Shown here: piece by piece, positions 1-6,265 of the stretch
How the letters are laid out: every line of letters begins with the position of its first letter
Position numbering within the stretch: the stretch's first letter is position 1
Notes under the pieces: model-generated
The model's database searches: none
What the model saw: only the letters and a program-made list of their open reading frames with translations
Told to the model about the DNA's origin: nothing
Program-made: the position numbers and the translations under genes
From: a virus
Strand: one strand, 5' to 3'
Virus record (IMG/VR): IMGVR_UViG_3300037245_001135
Coordinates: 1-20,766 of that record
Length of the DNA stretch: 20,766 nucleotides

Positions 1-14
1 TGTCACTAGAAATT

Positions 15-73
15 TGTATATTAGTATTGTTGGTGAGAGAGTCACCACTTGTTTAACTACTAAATTTACTACT
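15..73 (+). promoter_or_regulatory. Duplicated 5' leader, copy A, with hairpin
   Basis: About 60 bp directly upstream of the ATG at 74 recur almost unchanged at 16270-16327 before another gene. The shared block starts with a TATATTAGTAT stretch that could hold a promoter -10. It then has a perfect small hairpin, TGGTGA (31-36), loop GAGAG, TCACCA (42-47), and ends TTTACTACT before the ATG. In copy B one G-C pair of the stem becomes G-U, so pairing is kept. I read it as promoter plus structured 5' UTR. The exact role is unknown. Confidence 0.6.
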
Positions 74-586
74 ATGACTACTTCAAGATATATTGCTTAC
101 AGACAAGATGAAAACAACTACTACGATGATAGTGACTTCTATATCATGTTGTTGGATACCGTTGATAACAAGATTATCAAACACATCTACGGTACTACCC
201 GATTTGCAGGGTCTTCAAAGTTTGAACATGAGTACTTGGACTTGACACAAGATTACAAGAGACATGAAGTAGAAAAGCAAGCACTTGAGGTTGCTAAGAA
301 ACAAATCCTTGAGGAAAACAGGATTTCTTCTTATAATGTTGAAATTGGTGACATTGTTAAAGTTACTAACTCAAGAGTTAGAAGTTTCAAAGAAGAAACT
401 TTCAAAGTTGAATCTAAGAGAGATTTCACTAAATTCGGTAGAGTTGTTTCAACAACCTTGTTTGGAGAGAATGTTTTCTCTGAACATATCAAGACTTCAG
501 AATCAAATGTCACAATTGTTAGACACCACGATAAAAAAGTATCCAGAATTGCCGACAGATTGGTAGTTGGACTTAGATTAAATTAA
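74..586 (+). CDS. Hypothetical protein, 170 aa, behind duplicated leader
   Basis: Unrecognised protein of 170 residues. The frame stays open upstream to a TTG at 14, but I place the start at the ATG at 74. The region before it is the duplicated leader also seen before the gene at 16328, where the ATG sits at the same relative place. The N-terminal third is rich in Asp and Tyr; the middle (about residues 70-100) is charged and probably helical; the C-terminal half looks like mixed beta (VEIGDIVKVTNSRVRSF). No membrane segment, signal peptide or catalytic motif is evident. It shares its leader type with two genes at 16328 and 16514, which suggests common timing. I assign no function. Confidence 0.75.
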   Translation: MTTSRYIAYRQDENNYYDDSDFYIMLLDTVDNKIIKHIYGTTRFAGSSKFEHEYLDLTQDYKRHEVEKQALEVAKKQILEENRISSYNVEIGDIVKVTNSRVRSFKEETFKVESKRDFTKFGRVVSTTLFGENVFSEHIKTSESNVTIVRHHDKKVSRIADRLVVGLRLN

Positions 587-618
587 TAGATTACAAATTA
601 ACCGTTCTTTTTATCCTG

Positions 619-625
619 TTAAATA
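619..625 (+). promoter_or_regulatory. Candidate late-promoter core TTAAATA
   Basis: TTAAATA ends 18 nt before the ATG of the small-terminase gene. The same [T/G]TAAATA word sits 15-22 nt before several other starts in the window (1259, 4045, 10659, 15651, 16804, 17447). By analogy with the T4 late promoter core TATAAATA it may be a phage late promoter. The sequence is AT-rich, so single copies can arise by chance. Confidence 0.4.
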
Positions 626-643
626 TAGTATAAGCAATATTCT

Positions 644-1234
644 ATGAAACCAGAAGATAAAGATTTTTTAAAGAATGAAATAGAGGGTCTTATCAATGAT
701 AGTGACCCTATTGATGGGTTCCCTGCATTAGAAATTGACCCTATCGAACCACTTGATATGGGCACAATGAATCATAATGCAAAAATCAAGGCACAAAAGA
801 TAGTTCTATCTTGTATGCAACTCTACTTTAATGCCAACATACTAAGCAAAGATGAATTTCTACAAGCAAAAGCAGCAGTTACAACTAGTAATATCAAAAC
901 CCTCTTTCGTCAAATTCGTATATCAGAACATATGGTTGACAAAATCGTCAATGGTATTGATGGCGGTGATATGAATCCAAGACTTTTTGAGGTTGCCGGT
1001 GGTTTACAAGGACAAATTATAGATATGTTAAAGAATGTACAATTGCACGTTATTTCTATGCAGGAAGAGTTTAGAAGGATGCAAGGGGAATTACCTGCTT
1101 CATTGTCAAGTGATAGGACAATAGAGATCGAAGGAACTGAAAATTCTAAGGTATATACTAACGCAAAATCACTATTAAATGACCTTGATGCTGAAGAAGC
1201 AGAAGAGACTTCGGAAAACGAACCGGAAGAGTAA
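644..1234 (+). CDS. terS: Terminase small subunit, T4 gp16-like
   Basis: The 196-residue protein matches the layout of T4 gp16 (164 aa), the small terminase that recognises DNA and regulates gp17. An acidic N-terminus with a D-P-I-E-P-L-D segment (about residues 32-38) is followed by a long helical centre. Residues about 112-146 (PRLFEVAGGLQGQ then MLKNVQLHVISMQEEF) resemble the gp16 stretch PRHMEVFATLMGQ. Near the C-terminus a short hydrophobic strand (KVYTNAKSLLNDL) precedes an acidic E/A-rich tail, as in gp16 (TVFVGSPTELMDEI then EAQEA). The similarity is by eye and from memory. Unlike in T4, the gene lies on the opposite strand to terL and about 9 kb from its 5' half. ATG start with a TTAAATA element upstream. 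The tail overlaps the candidate promoter of the next gene. Confidence 0.68.
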   Translation: MKPEDKDFLKNEIEGLINDSDPIDGFPALEIDPIEPLDMGTMNHNAKIKAQKIVLSCMQLYFNANILSKDEFLQAKAAVTTSNIKTLFRQIRISEHMVDKIVNGIDGGDMNPRLFEVAGGLQGQIIDMLKNVQLHVISMQEEFRRMQGELPASLSSDRTIEIEGTENSKVYTNAKSLLNDLDAEEAEETSENEPEE

Positions 1235-1237
1235 ATA
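1231..1237 (+). promoter_or_regulatory. Candidate late-promoter core GTAAATA
   Basis: GTAAATA overlaps the stop codon of the small-terminase gene and ends 21 nt before the ATG at 1259. The spacing matches the other elements of this class. Support is the repeated spacing only. Confidence 0.35.
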
Positions 1238-1258
1238 TTGTATAAAAAAAAACTTGAT

Positions 1259-1489
1259 ATGAAATCATTAAACGAATTCCTTAATGAAGGAAAGAAATCA
1301 GATATTAAAAAAGGAGATACTGTAAAGATTAAAAAAGAATGGTTAGATGCAAAAGAAGAAGCTGACTATATCTATGATGTACTTTCAGACCCTAATTCAA
1401 ACAACAGAATAGACATTAGACATAGAGATTCTAAATTATCAATCCCTGGAATCGAAAGTGTTAAAGTTGAATATGTTGAAAAACAATAA
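1259..1489 (+). CDS. CTS-tagged putative internal head protein, 76 aa
   Basis: The start is taken at ATG 1259, not at an in-frame TTG at 1238, because this gives the N-terminus MKSLNEFLNEGKK shared with other proteins here. The pattern matches the T4 capsid-targeting sequence of internal proteins (MKTYQEFIAEA in IPIII), which the gp21 prohead protease removes after [L/I]-x-E. Here cleavage is predicted after Glu10 (L-N-E / G). The mature part of about 66 residues is lysine-rich at first (KKSDIKKGDTVKIKKEW) and may form a small beta domain resembling KOW/SH3-like folds (GDTVKIKK). The first 21 nt are identical to those of the next gene. No enzymatic motif. The role is inferred as an ejected or DNA-associated head protein. 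Confidence 0.75.
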   Translation: MKSLNEFLNEGKKSDIKKGDTVKIKKEWLDAKEEADYIYDVLSDPNSNNRIDIRHRDSKLSIPGIESVKVEYVEKQ

Positions 1490-1508
1490 TGCATAAAAAA
1501 GTTAAATT

Positions 1509-2078
1509 ATGAAATCATTAAACGAATTCAAGAGCGAAAACATAAACGAAGCAAAATATCCCTACATTTCTAAGAGTGGTGATTTTGGGCGCAACCACTT
1601 TGAAACAATGTTATTTAAAGTAATTAGAAATGCCCTAAATAAGTATAATCTAAAAGGCACTATTCGTAGTAATGATTGGTCATTTGCAGATAGAATAGAC
1701 CATAAAGGATATATTATACCTATTACTATTAAAGGTAAGGATGACGAAATCGTAAGGGGTTCATTAAGATTAGACGATAATGGTAAAGTTTCAGTGGAAA
1801 CTAACAAAATACCAACACAAGGTTTTTATTCATCAACTGCAGTTGGTTCAAAGACAACCTTTACGGATGGTCCAGACCCAAAAATTCTAGATAAATTCAA
1901 AACCGAACTTGAAAAGACTACTATTAAAGCATTGAAATCTTTTGATAAGATACTTGGTGATAGGAGAAAAGCGTATGATGAAGAAAACCCAGATGGGTTA
2001 TATGACCCAAATGCACCAAAATTCGATAGTGATGGTTTTGATAAAGAAACTATGAGACTTTTAAAAATAAAGATTTAA
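1509..2078 (+). CDS. CTS-tagged putative internal head protein, 189 aa
   Basis: Begins MKSLNEFKSENINEAKY. The first seven codons are identical in DNA to the gene at 1259, after which the sequences diverge. Instead of L-N-E it offers I-N-E / A at residues 12-14, which also fits the T4 gp21 consensus [L/I]-x-E / [A/G]. The mature part is a soluble mixed alpha/beta protein. Helical residues about 28-45 precede beta strands (YIIPITIKG, GSLRLDDNGKVSVET). A charged helix follows (residues about 130-155), with a D/P-rich C-terminus (ENPDGLYDPNAPKFDSDGF). I do not recognise the fold. It is separated from the gene at 2080 by a single base and probably shares its transcript. Confidence 0.75.
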   Translation: MKSLNEFKSENINEAKYPYISKSGDFGRNHFETMLFKVIRNALNKYNLKGTIRSNDWSFADRIDHKGYIIPITIKGKDDEIVRGSLRLDDNGKVSVETNKIPTQGFYSSTAVGSKTTFTDGPDPKILDKFKTELEKTTIKALKSFDKILGDRRKAYDEENPDGLYDPNAPKFDSDGFDKETMRLLKIKI

Positions 2079-2079
2079 T

Positions 2080-2589
2080 ATGAAGTCAGTTAATGATTTT
2101 TTGAATGAAGAAACAATAAAAGGGGGTAGTACAATTAAACCAGATTCTGAATATGATTCTGAGGAACTTGCGAAAGGTATAGAGATTGAGATGGAACACA
2201 CTGATGATGAAGCAATCGCAACCGAAATTGCTAAAGATCATCTTACAGAAATACCTGACTATTATTCTAGATTAATTGACATGGAGAATGATGCAGAAGA
2301 CAATTCTATTGAAATAGATATTGAATTGGATATTCCAGATGTAGATAATTTAGATGAAGCAAGGTTTATAAGAACACAAAGGATGAAAGATAGTTCTGCA
2401 GTTATTTCAGCAACTTCTAATAAGTTGTTTGGTCCTAACGGATCAAAGAGAGCAATGGTAGATAAACTATTTATGATGTTCAAAAAAGAAGCAAAGAACA
2501 CAGCACGGGAAATGAATATTCCAATTGGCAATGTTCAGCAGTGGAAATTAGTTTTGAGGGATTATTCAGACAAAAAAGATAAGAAATAA
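2080..2589 (+). CDS. CTS-tagged protein with DUF5661-like domain
   Basis: Starts MKSVNDFLNEE, giving a predicted prohead-protease cut after Glu10. Residues about 27-68 (EELAKGIEIEMEHT, AKDHLTEIPDYYSRL) resemble DUF5661, a short phage and bacterial domain of unknown function with the E-H-T, D-H-L and P-D-Y-Y landmarks. I make that identification from memory of the family. A very acidic linker follows (about residues 69-88), then L-D-E / A at about 86-89, which also fits the protease consensus and could release a second fragment. The C-terminal part (about 90-169) is basic and helical (MVDKLFMMFKKEAKNTAREM), plausibly DNA-binding. The gene follows the 1509 gene by one base. Confidence 0.7.
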   Translation: MKSVNDFLNEETIKGGSTIKPDSEYDSEELAKGIEIEMEHTDDEAIATEIAKDHLTEIPDYYSRLIDMENDAEDNSIEIDIELDIPDVDNLDEARFIRTQRMKDSSAVISATSNKLFGPNGSKRAMVDKLFMMFKKEAKNTAREMNIPIGNVQQWKLVLRDYSDKKDKK

Positions 2590-2651
2590 AATTTGAAATT
2601 GAATTGGAATTGATGTTAAATCCAGTAATATAAGTTGATTGATAATATTGG

Positions 2652-2658
2652 TTAAATA
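2652..2658 (+). promoter_or_regulatory. TTAAATA element 4 nt before a start
   Basis: TTAAATA lies exactly 4 nt upstream of the ATG at 2663. The same 4-nt spacing occurs before three minus-strand starts (9856, 10572, 17402). This class is too close for a T4-like -10 with a normal leader. It could mean leaderless mRNA, or the word could be part of the translation-initiation region. Confidence 0.35.
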
Positions 2659-2662
2659 ATAT

Positions 2663-2812
2663 ATGAGTGATCTAGATAAGATTAAGAAGTATGAAACACT
2701 TGTCGAATTTATGGAATCAATACACAAATTGGATTTAGTCATAGAATACAGAAACAAGATTAAAGAACTAAAAATAAGAATACAATGTGAAGAAATTAGC
2801 AACTTGGATTAA
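2663..2812 (+). CDS. Small coiled-coil hypothetical protein, 49 aa
   Basis: Short open frame of 50 codons beginning MSDLDKIKKYET. It is almost entirely heptad-like and charged (LVEFMESIHKLDLVIEYRNKI), as expected for one long helix or coiled coil. A TTAAATA element precedes the ATG by 4 nt. The end overlaps the GTG start of the holin-like gene by 26 nt, which suggests translational coupling. No known family recognised. Phages often carry small coiled-coil spanin or scaffold-like pieces next to holins, but nothing here shows a lipobox or signal peptide, so I do not call it a spanin. Confidence 0.5.
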   Translation: MSDLDKIKKYETLVEFMESIHKLDLVIEYRNKIKELKIRIQCEEISNLD

Positions 2813-3044
2813 AGGAATTTTTGAGAAAGATTCTAGTGTAAGCAGTAAACGAATAGCAGGAATCCTTATGATTGTTTGGTCATTAAGTGCAGCATCCTAT
2901 TTCGTATATAAATCATTCAATGGAGATGCTGATCAAAGTTCTAATTCGTTAATTCAATTTATCATCATTACTGGTGCTGGATTACTAGGAACTGGTACAC
3001 TAGTTGAAGGACTAGGTAAAAACAAAAAAGAAAACAAAGAATAA
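2787..3044 (+). CDS. Holin-like small membrane protein, 85 aa
   Basis: Two predicted transmembrane segments are visible: residues about 24-42 (AGILMIVWSLSAASYFVYK) and about 56-75 (LIQFIIITGAGLLGTGTLVE). A basic amphipathic N-terminus (MKKLATWIKGIF) and a lysine-rich C-terminus flank them. The layout, including the S-S-K-R-I-A-G entry to the first helix and the L-L-G-T-G end of the second, is like small holin-type proteins common in Bacteroidota phages. The start is GTG: the only nearby ATG, at 2785, is out of frame and runs straight into a stop. The stop overlaps the next ATG by one base. The function (pore formation at lysis) is inferred from topology only. There is no endolysin in the window to support it. 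Confidence 0.65.
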   Translation: MKKLATWIKGIFEKDSSVSSKRIAGILMIVWSLSAASYFVYKSFNGDADQSSNSLIQFIIITGAGLLGTGTLVEGLGKNKKENKE

Positions 3045-3361
3045 TGAAAGGATATAATCAATTTCTAAACGAAGGTAAGAGTAATATAAAAAACACTGTC
3101 ATAAAAGGGTTAATATCTACTGGATTGAAGTTTGATTGGGGTTGGTCAGAAGTTTTTGAAAAAGATGGAGAAATATATTTTGTGTCAACTCCTGTTCCAA
3201 ACAAACAAGTTGCAAAGGAGTCATTTGAAGAAGCACTAGAAAAAACTGCTAGAATCTTGAAGTTATCTAAAGATGATTTCATAACTAAACCAATGGTAGG
3301 GATAAAAACTAAAAGATATGTAGTTAGTTTACCTCTCTCATTAGTAGAAGGTATTAGGTAA
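3044..3361 (+). CDS. CTS-tagged putative internal head protein, 105 aa
   Basis: N-terminus MKGYNQFLNEGKSN fits the capsid-targeting pattern with a predicted cut after Glu10 (L-N-E / G). The mature part of about 95 residues looks compact alpha/beta: an aromatic segment (LKFDWGWSEVF), a strand (GEIYFVSTPV), a helix (AKESFEEALEKTARIL) and C-terminal strands (RYVVSLPLSL). I do not recognise it. Its ATG overlaps the stop of the holin-like gene by one base, so the two are probably translated from one message. Predicted location is inside the prohead and mature capsid. Confidence 0.72.
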   Translation: MKGYNQFLNEGKSNIKNTVIKGLISTGLKFDWGWSEVFEKDGEIYFVSTPVPNKQVAKESFEEALEKTARILKLSKDDFITKPMVGIKTKRYVVSLPLSLVEGIR

Positions 3362-3384
3362 AAAGAACAAAAAAGAAAACAAAG

Positions 3385-3915
3385 ATGAAGAATTATAGAA
3401 CATTTTTAACAGAAAATGATGAATACAAGGACCCATTAAGTGATAAAAAGTTCATAAGTGAATTAACAAAATTACTTTCTAAATTAGGTATGGAAGATAT
3501 TGAATTAGATGGTAACGATTTATCTTTTGTAAATCCAACACATCTTGATACTGGACCAATAGGTAAACCTAAAGGTGCTGATAAAATAGAAAAACTTATT
3601 CAAAAATTTGGATACGATGATGATGAATTTTTAATACGTAGTAGTCTTATAGAAATACCAGATGAATATGTTGCAGAAAGTATTGCATTTGGTGGTTCTT
3701 CATCTACTTCTAGAGATGCAGAAAAAATGGCAGTATATAATGATATGTCTTCAACAGAACGCACAGAACTAGATGATTATTGCCAATCACATTATGGTAC
3801 TACATTTTTAGAATCTTCTTTTGAAGAACAATCTACTGCAAGAAGTACAGTTTGGGCAGAAAAAGATGATCCTAAATCTATCGAAAAGCAGAATGATATA
3901 GATGCTAAGTTGTAA
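3385..3915 (+). CDS. CTS-tagged putative internal head protein, 176 aa
   Basis: Starts MKNYRTFLTENDEY, close to the T4 tag in its K-x-Y-x-x-F spacing. The predicted cleavage is L-T-E / N after Glu10. The mature protein is acidic, with a helix at about 21-35 (KKFISELTKLLSKLG) and a beta segment ELDGNDLSFV. The C-terminal half is rich in Ser, Thr and acidic residues (GGSSSTSRDAEKMAVYNDM). No motif of a known enzyme family found. It is the last gene before the strong terminator at 3938-3972, so it closes the first CTS operon. Confidence 0.72.
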   Translation: MKNYRTFLTENDEYKDPLSDKKFISELTKLLSKLGMEDIELDGNDLSFVNPTHLDTGPIGKPKGADKIEKLIQKFGYDDDEFLIRSSLIEIPDEYVAESIAFGGSSSTSRDAEKMAVYNDMSSTERTELDDYCQSHYGTTFLESSFEEQSTARSTVWAEKDDPKSIEKQNDIDAKL

Positions 3916-3937
3916 TTTATGAAATAAAATCAATAAT

Positions 3938-3972
3938 AAAACCCTAGAAATTTGTTTTTCTAGGGTTTTTTG
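3938..3972 (+). terminator. Intrinsic terminator, possibly bidirectional
   Basis: A perfect inverted repeat runs AAAACCCTAGAAA (3938-3950), a loop of 6 nt, then TTTCTAGGGTTTT (3957-3969), followed by more T. The stem is 13 bp with a U-tract on the + side and an A-run on the other side. Its CCCTAGA/TCTAGGG core is also used by the terminator at the window end (20730-20765). Confidence 0.9.
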
Positions 3973-4018
3973 CTTATATTGTATTCTAAGATGTTCAAAT
4001 AACAGTAGACACAAAGGA

Positions 4019-4025
4019 TTAAATA
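4019..4025 (+). promoter_or_regulatory. Candidate late-promoter core TTAAATA
   Basis: TTAAATA ends 19 nt before the ATG at 4045 and about 50 nt after the terminator at 3938-3972. This is where a new promoter is needed. It is one of the better-placed copies of the element. Confidence 0.45.
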
Positions 4026-4044
4026 ATGAAACTAAACATTTAAC

Positions 4045-4836
4045 ATGAAAGATTTAAACCACTTTAAACGATTAAACGAACAAATTCTAACTGAGACTGA
4101 AAAGTGGAAGAACAAAGTCACTGGAAATGACGAAGTTGTTTGGGTGAAAATCAAAGAACGTAAAGGTAGAGCAACGTACAAACCGTATTATAGGGGGCAT
4201 GATGTCCCATCTGGTGATATGGTATTCGGCACAGTAAAAGAATTAGAAAAATTCATCAATGATGAATATACACTATCTATACAATCATACAATAAACTTA
4301 AATACGAAGACATTAAACCACTTCCAGAATCAGTAAACGAAGCAGAAGAGGATATCACAGACACCGAAGACACTGAAGAGGATTTCACAGACATAGAAAC
4401 TGATGAACCTACGAAAGATGAACCTAAGAAAGATGAACCTGAGGAGGAAGAAGATGCGGATGAAAAAGATGAAGAGATTTTCACTAAAATGTTCTTAGAA
4501 GAAGGATTTGTCAAGGGGTTTAATGATACTGTTAAGCAATATGTTTCAGAAACTATGTTAGATGATGATTTTAATAGTTTTACTATATTACCTTACATTG
4601 AAATTTTCTATAAAGATGAAGAATATTGTATTAATGTTGAATTTGAATCAGCAGTTACTATTAATTTAGATGATGAAGGAAAAGTAGTAGAATCTGACAT
4701 TCCAGATATCGAAAGAATAAAATTCAAAACCCCTCTTATGAATAATCTAATTAATTTAGAAAATCCAGTTGGCCAAGATTCTATTTCCGTATTTATTAAA
4801 AACGCATTAAAAGACATAAAACAAGTCCCTAGATAA
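4045..4836 (+). CDS. CTS-tagged acidic putative internal head protein, 263 aa
   Basis: Begins MKDLNHFKRLNEQILTETEK, a longer variant of the tag with two possible protease sites, L-N-E / Q (residues 10-12) and L-T-E / T (15-17). Residues about 18-90 form a basic and aromatic region (VVWVKIKERKGRATYKPYY). A linker of about 45 residues made almost only of E, D, T, K and P follows (about 99-145). V-N-E / A just before it (about 96-98) is another possible cleavage point. The C-terminal half (about 147-263) is an ordered acidic alpha/beta domain (FTILPYIEIFYKDEEYCINV). No family recognised. It is followed after one base by the nuclease-like gene at 4838, so the two are probably co-translated. Confidence 0.7.
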   Translation: MKDLNHFKRLNEQILTETEKWKNKVTGNDEVVWVKIKERKGRATYKPYYRGHDVPSGDMVFGTVKELEKFINDEYTLSIQSYNKLKYEDIKPLPESVNEAEEDITDTEDTEEDFTDIETDEPTKDEPKKDEPEEEEDADEKDEEIFTKMFLEEGFVKGFNDTVKQYVSETMLDDDFNSFTILPYIEIFYKDEEYCINVEFESAVTINLDDEGKVVESDIPDIERIKFKTPLMNNLINLENPVGQDSISVFIKNALKDIKQVPR

Positions 4837-4837
4837 T

Positions 4838-6232
4838 ATGAAAAATTATAAAGAGTTTTTGAATGAGAACCGACTAATAGTAGAAGCAAAATCAAATGCT
4901 TATAATATTGCTATTAATGATGAATCAGATTTAGACAAAGTTAAATTAAAACCAGATATTGAAATAGTTAGAGGATTATTGTCATTGATAAAAGGATATG
5001 GGTTTAGTGATATACCACTTGTTGCAAATTCTAATGGGGCATTAAAAATAAGAGCAAAGAATTTAGAAGAAGAAATTTCAAAATGGTTTGCTGATAATGG
5101 ATATGATAAAACTAATATCGTTTTCGGTATGGGTTCTATTGGCAAAGAGGGTGATAAAATAAGTACCTCTACACAAGAATTGATGGTTGCATCATTAGTG
5201 CTTATCGGCAAAACATATCATAAAAAATTGACAATAGAAGAAGCAAACGATATTATTAAACAAGCAAAAGAAAGTTTTAGTACTATTATTGGAGTTTCTG
5301 GACAAGATAAACTATTAGATCAATATGATAAGAATTACAATGACCTTGCAACTGCAATAAGTTCATCTAATAGCATTTTAGGACTAACTACTCCAAAAAA
5401 TGTATTTTGGACAGGGCAAAAGTGGGACAAACGAATCGCAAAATATAATCCAGCTGTTGCAAATATTAAAGATTATAATTCATCGGATATAGTTGTTGAG
5501 GGAAACGATGGTAAATTCTTAGGTATTTCTTTAAAAAAGAAATCAAAAACTAAAGATGTTGATCCTACTTTAATAAATAAACCAATTACAGGTGCTAAGT
5601 CTGTACTTAAAGATGTATTAGATGATACATTTATACAGCAAGTTGAAGACCAAAAGGAAATATTCTTTGATAATACAATTAAAAAACACTATAAAACAAA
5701 AGATTTAGAATTAAGTAAACTATCAGAAATTGAAAAAAAGAAAATGATTTCTAATATTTCTCAGAAACAAATGGGAAAGTATCTCAAATCAAAAGATAAT
5801 AACTTTTTTAAATTTATTGGAGAAAACTTACCAAAATATACTGAAAAATTCACAAGTAAGTTTTTAGAATTACTATTTAGAACTGATCTTGGTGATATGT
5901 TGAATGCAGATGAATTTACGTTTTATCTATCAACAGGAATAGGTCGTTTCAATGGCAAAGAAGTTATTGTCGAAGAATCTGAAACTAAAGATTTGAATTC
6001 TATTATAGAAGTACTAACTAAATTATTCAATTCTGATTTGAGAATGAATAAAACAAAGGGAAAACTAAATGCTTGGGAAGATGGCACAAATGCAGCAAAA
6101 ATATTCTTTACTATATCTTCTGATGGTAAACCTATTATTAATATTGAAATTAGATATAAAGGTAGTTATACTGCAAATCCACAATTCCAAGCAGTTGCGA
6201 CACCAAATTTCAAAACGCTATTTAAAAAATAG
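4838..6232 (+). CDS. CTS-tagged putative PD-(D/E)XK-like nuclease, 464 aa
   Basis: Starts MKNYKEFLNENRLIVEAK, nearly identical in pattern to T4 internal proteins, with protease-like sites L-N-E / N (after residue 10) and I-V-E / A (after 16). The body carries a restriction-nuclease-like signature. A helix with Glu114 (STQELMVASLVL) comes first. Later, after W-D-K-R-I-x-K-Y-N-P-A, there is S-S-D-I-V-V (Asp217) and then G-I-S-L-K-K-K (Lys233), a D-x(n)-SxK variant of the PD-(D/E)XK core. The C-terminus (INIEIRYKGSYTANPQFQA) resembles the EIRYKG...PQF end of related phage proteins. If correct, this nuclease is packed in the head and injected with the DNA. The catalytic assignment is by eye. It could instead be a structural protein with an inactive fold. 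Confidence 0.65.
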   Translation: MKNYKEFLNENRLIVEAKSNAYNIAINDESDLDKVKLKPDIEIVRGLLSLIKGYGFSDIPLVANSNGALKIRAKNLEEEISKWFADNGYDKTNIVFGMGSIGKEGDKISTSTQELMVASLVLIGKTYHKKLTIEEANDIIKQAKESFSTIIGVSGQDKLLDQYDKNYNDLATAISSSNSILGLTTPKNVFWTGQKWDKRIAKYNPAVANIKDYNSSDIVVEGNDGKFLGISLKKKSKTKDVDPTLINKPITGAKSVLKDVLDDTFIQQVEDQKEIFFDNTIKKHYKTKDLELSKLSEIEKKKMISNISQKQMGKYLKSKDNNFFKFIGENLPKYTEKFTSKFLELLFRTDLGDMLNADEFTFYLSTGIGRFNGKEVIVEESETKDLNSIIEVLTKLFNSDLRMNKTKGKLNAWEDGTNAAKIFFTISSDGKPIINIEIRYKGSYTANPQFQAVATPNFKTLFKK

Positions 6233-6237
6233 GGTAA

Positions 6238-6265
6238 GGGAGAATGTAGTTAAAACCATTCTCCC
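6238..6265. terminator. Hairpin between convergent genes
   Basis: A perfect inverted repeat, GGGAGAATG (6238-6246) and CATTCTCCC (6257-6265), with a 10-nt loop, lies between the convergent ends of the 4838 gene and terL. It overlaps the last codons of terL. In the minus direction a T-run follows after 7 nt; in the plus direction there is no T-run. It probably limits read-through both ways, more weakly than the other terminators. Confidence 0.5.

Noticed and set aside
14-73. TTG-extended starts at 14, 1238, 9871, 19826 and 20506
   Set aside because: In each case a downstream ATG fits better: it matches the duplicated leader, the shared tag, the TTAAATA spacing or the ATGA-type overlaps.
644-1234. 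MKPEDKDFLKNE start as a capsid tag
   Set aside because: The spacing and L-x-E position do not fit, and the protein is better explained as a gp16-like small terminase.
3808-4014. Minus-strand frame of 68 codons across the 3938 terminator
   Set aside because: It runs through a strong terminator and overlaps a well-supported tagged gene on the other strand; composition looks like a shadow frame.
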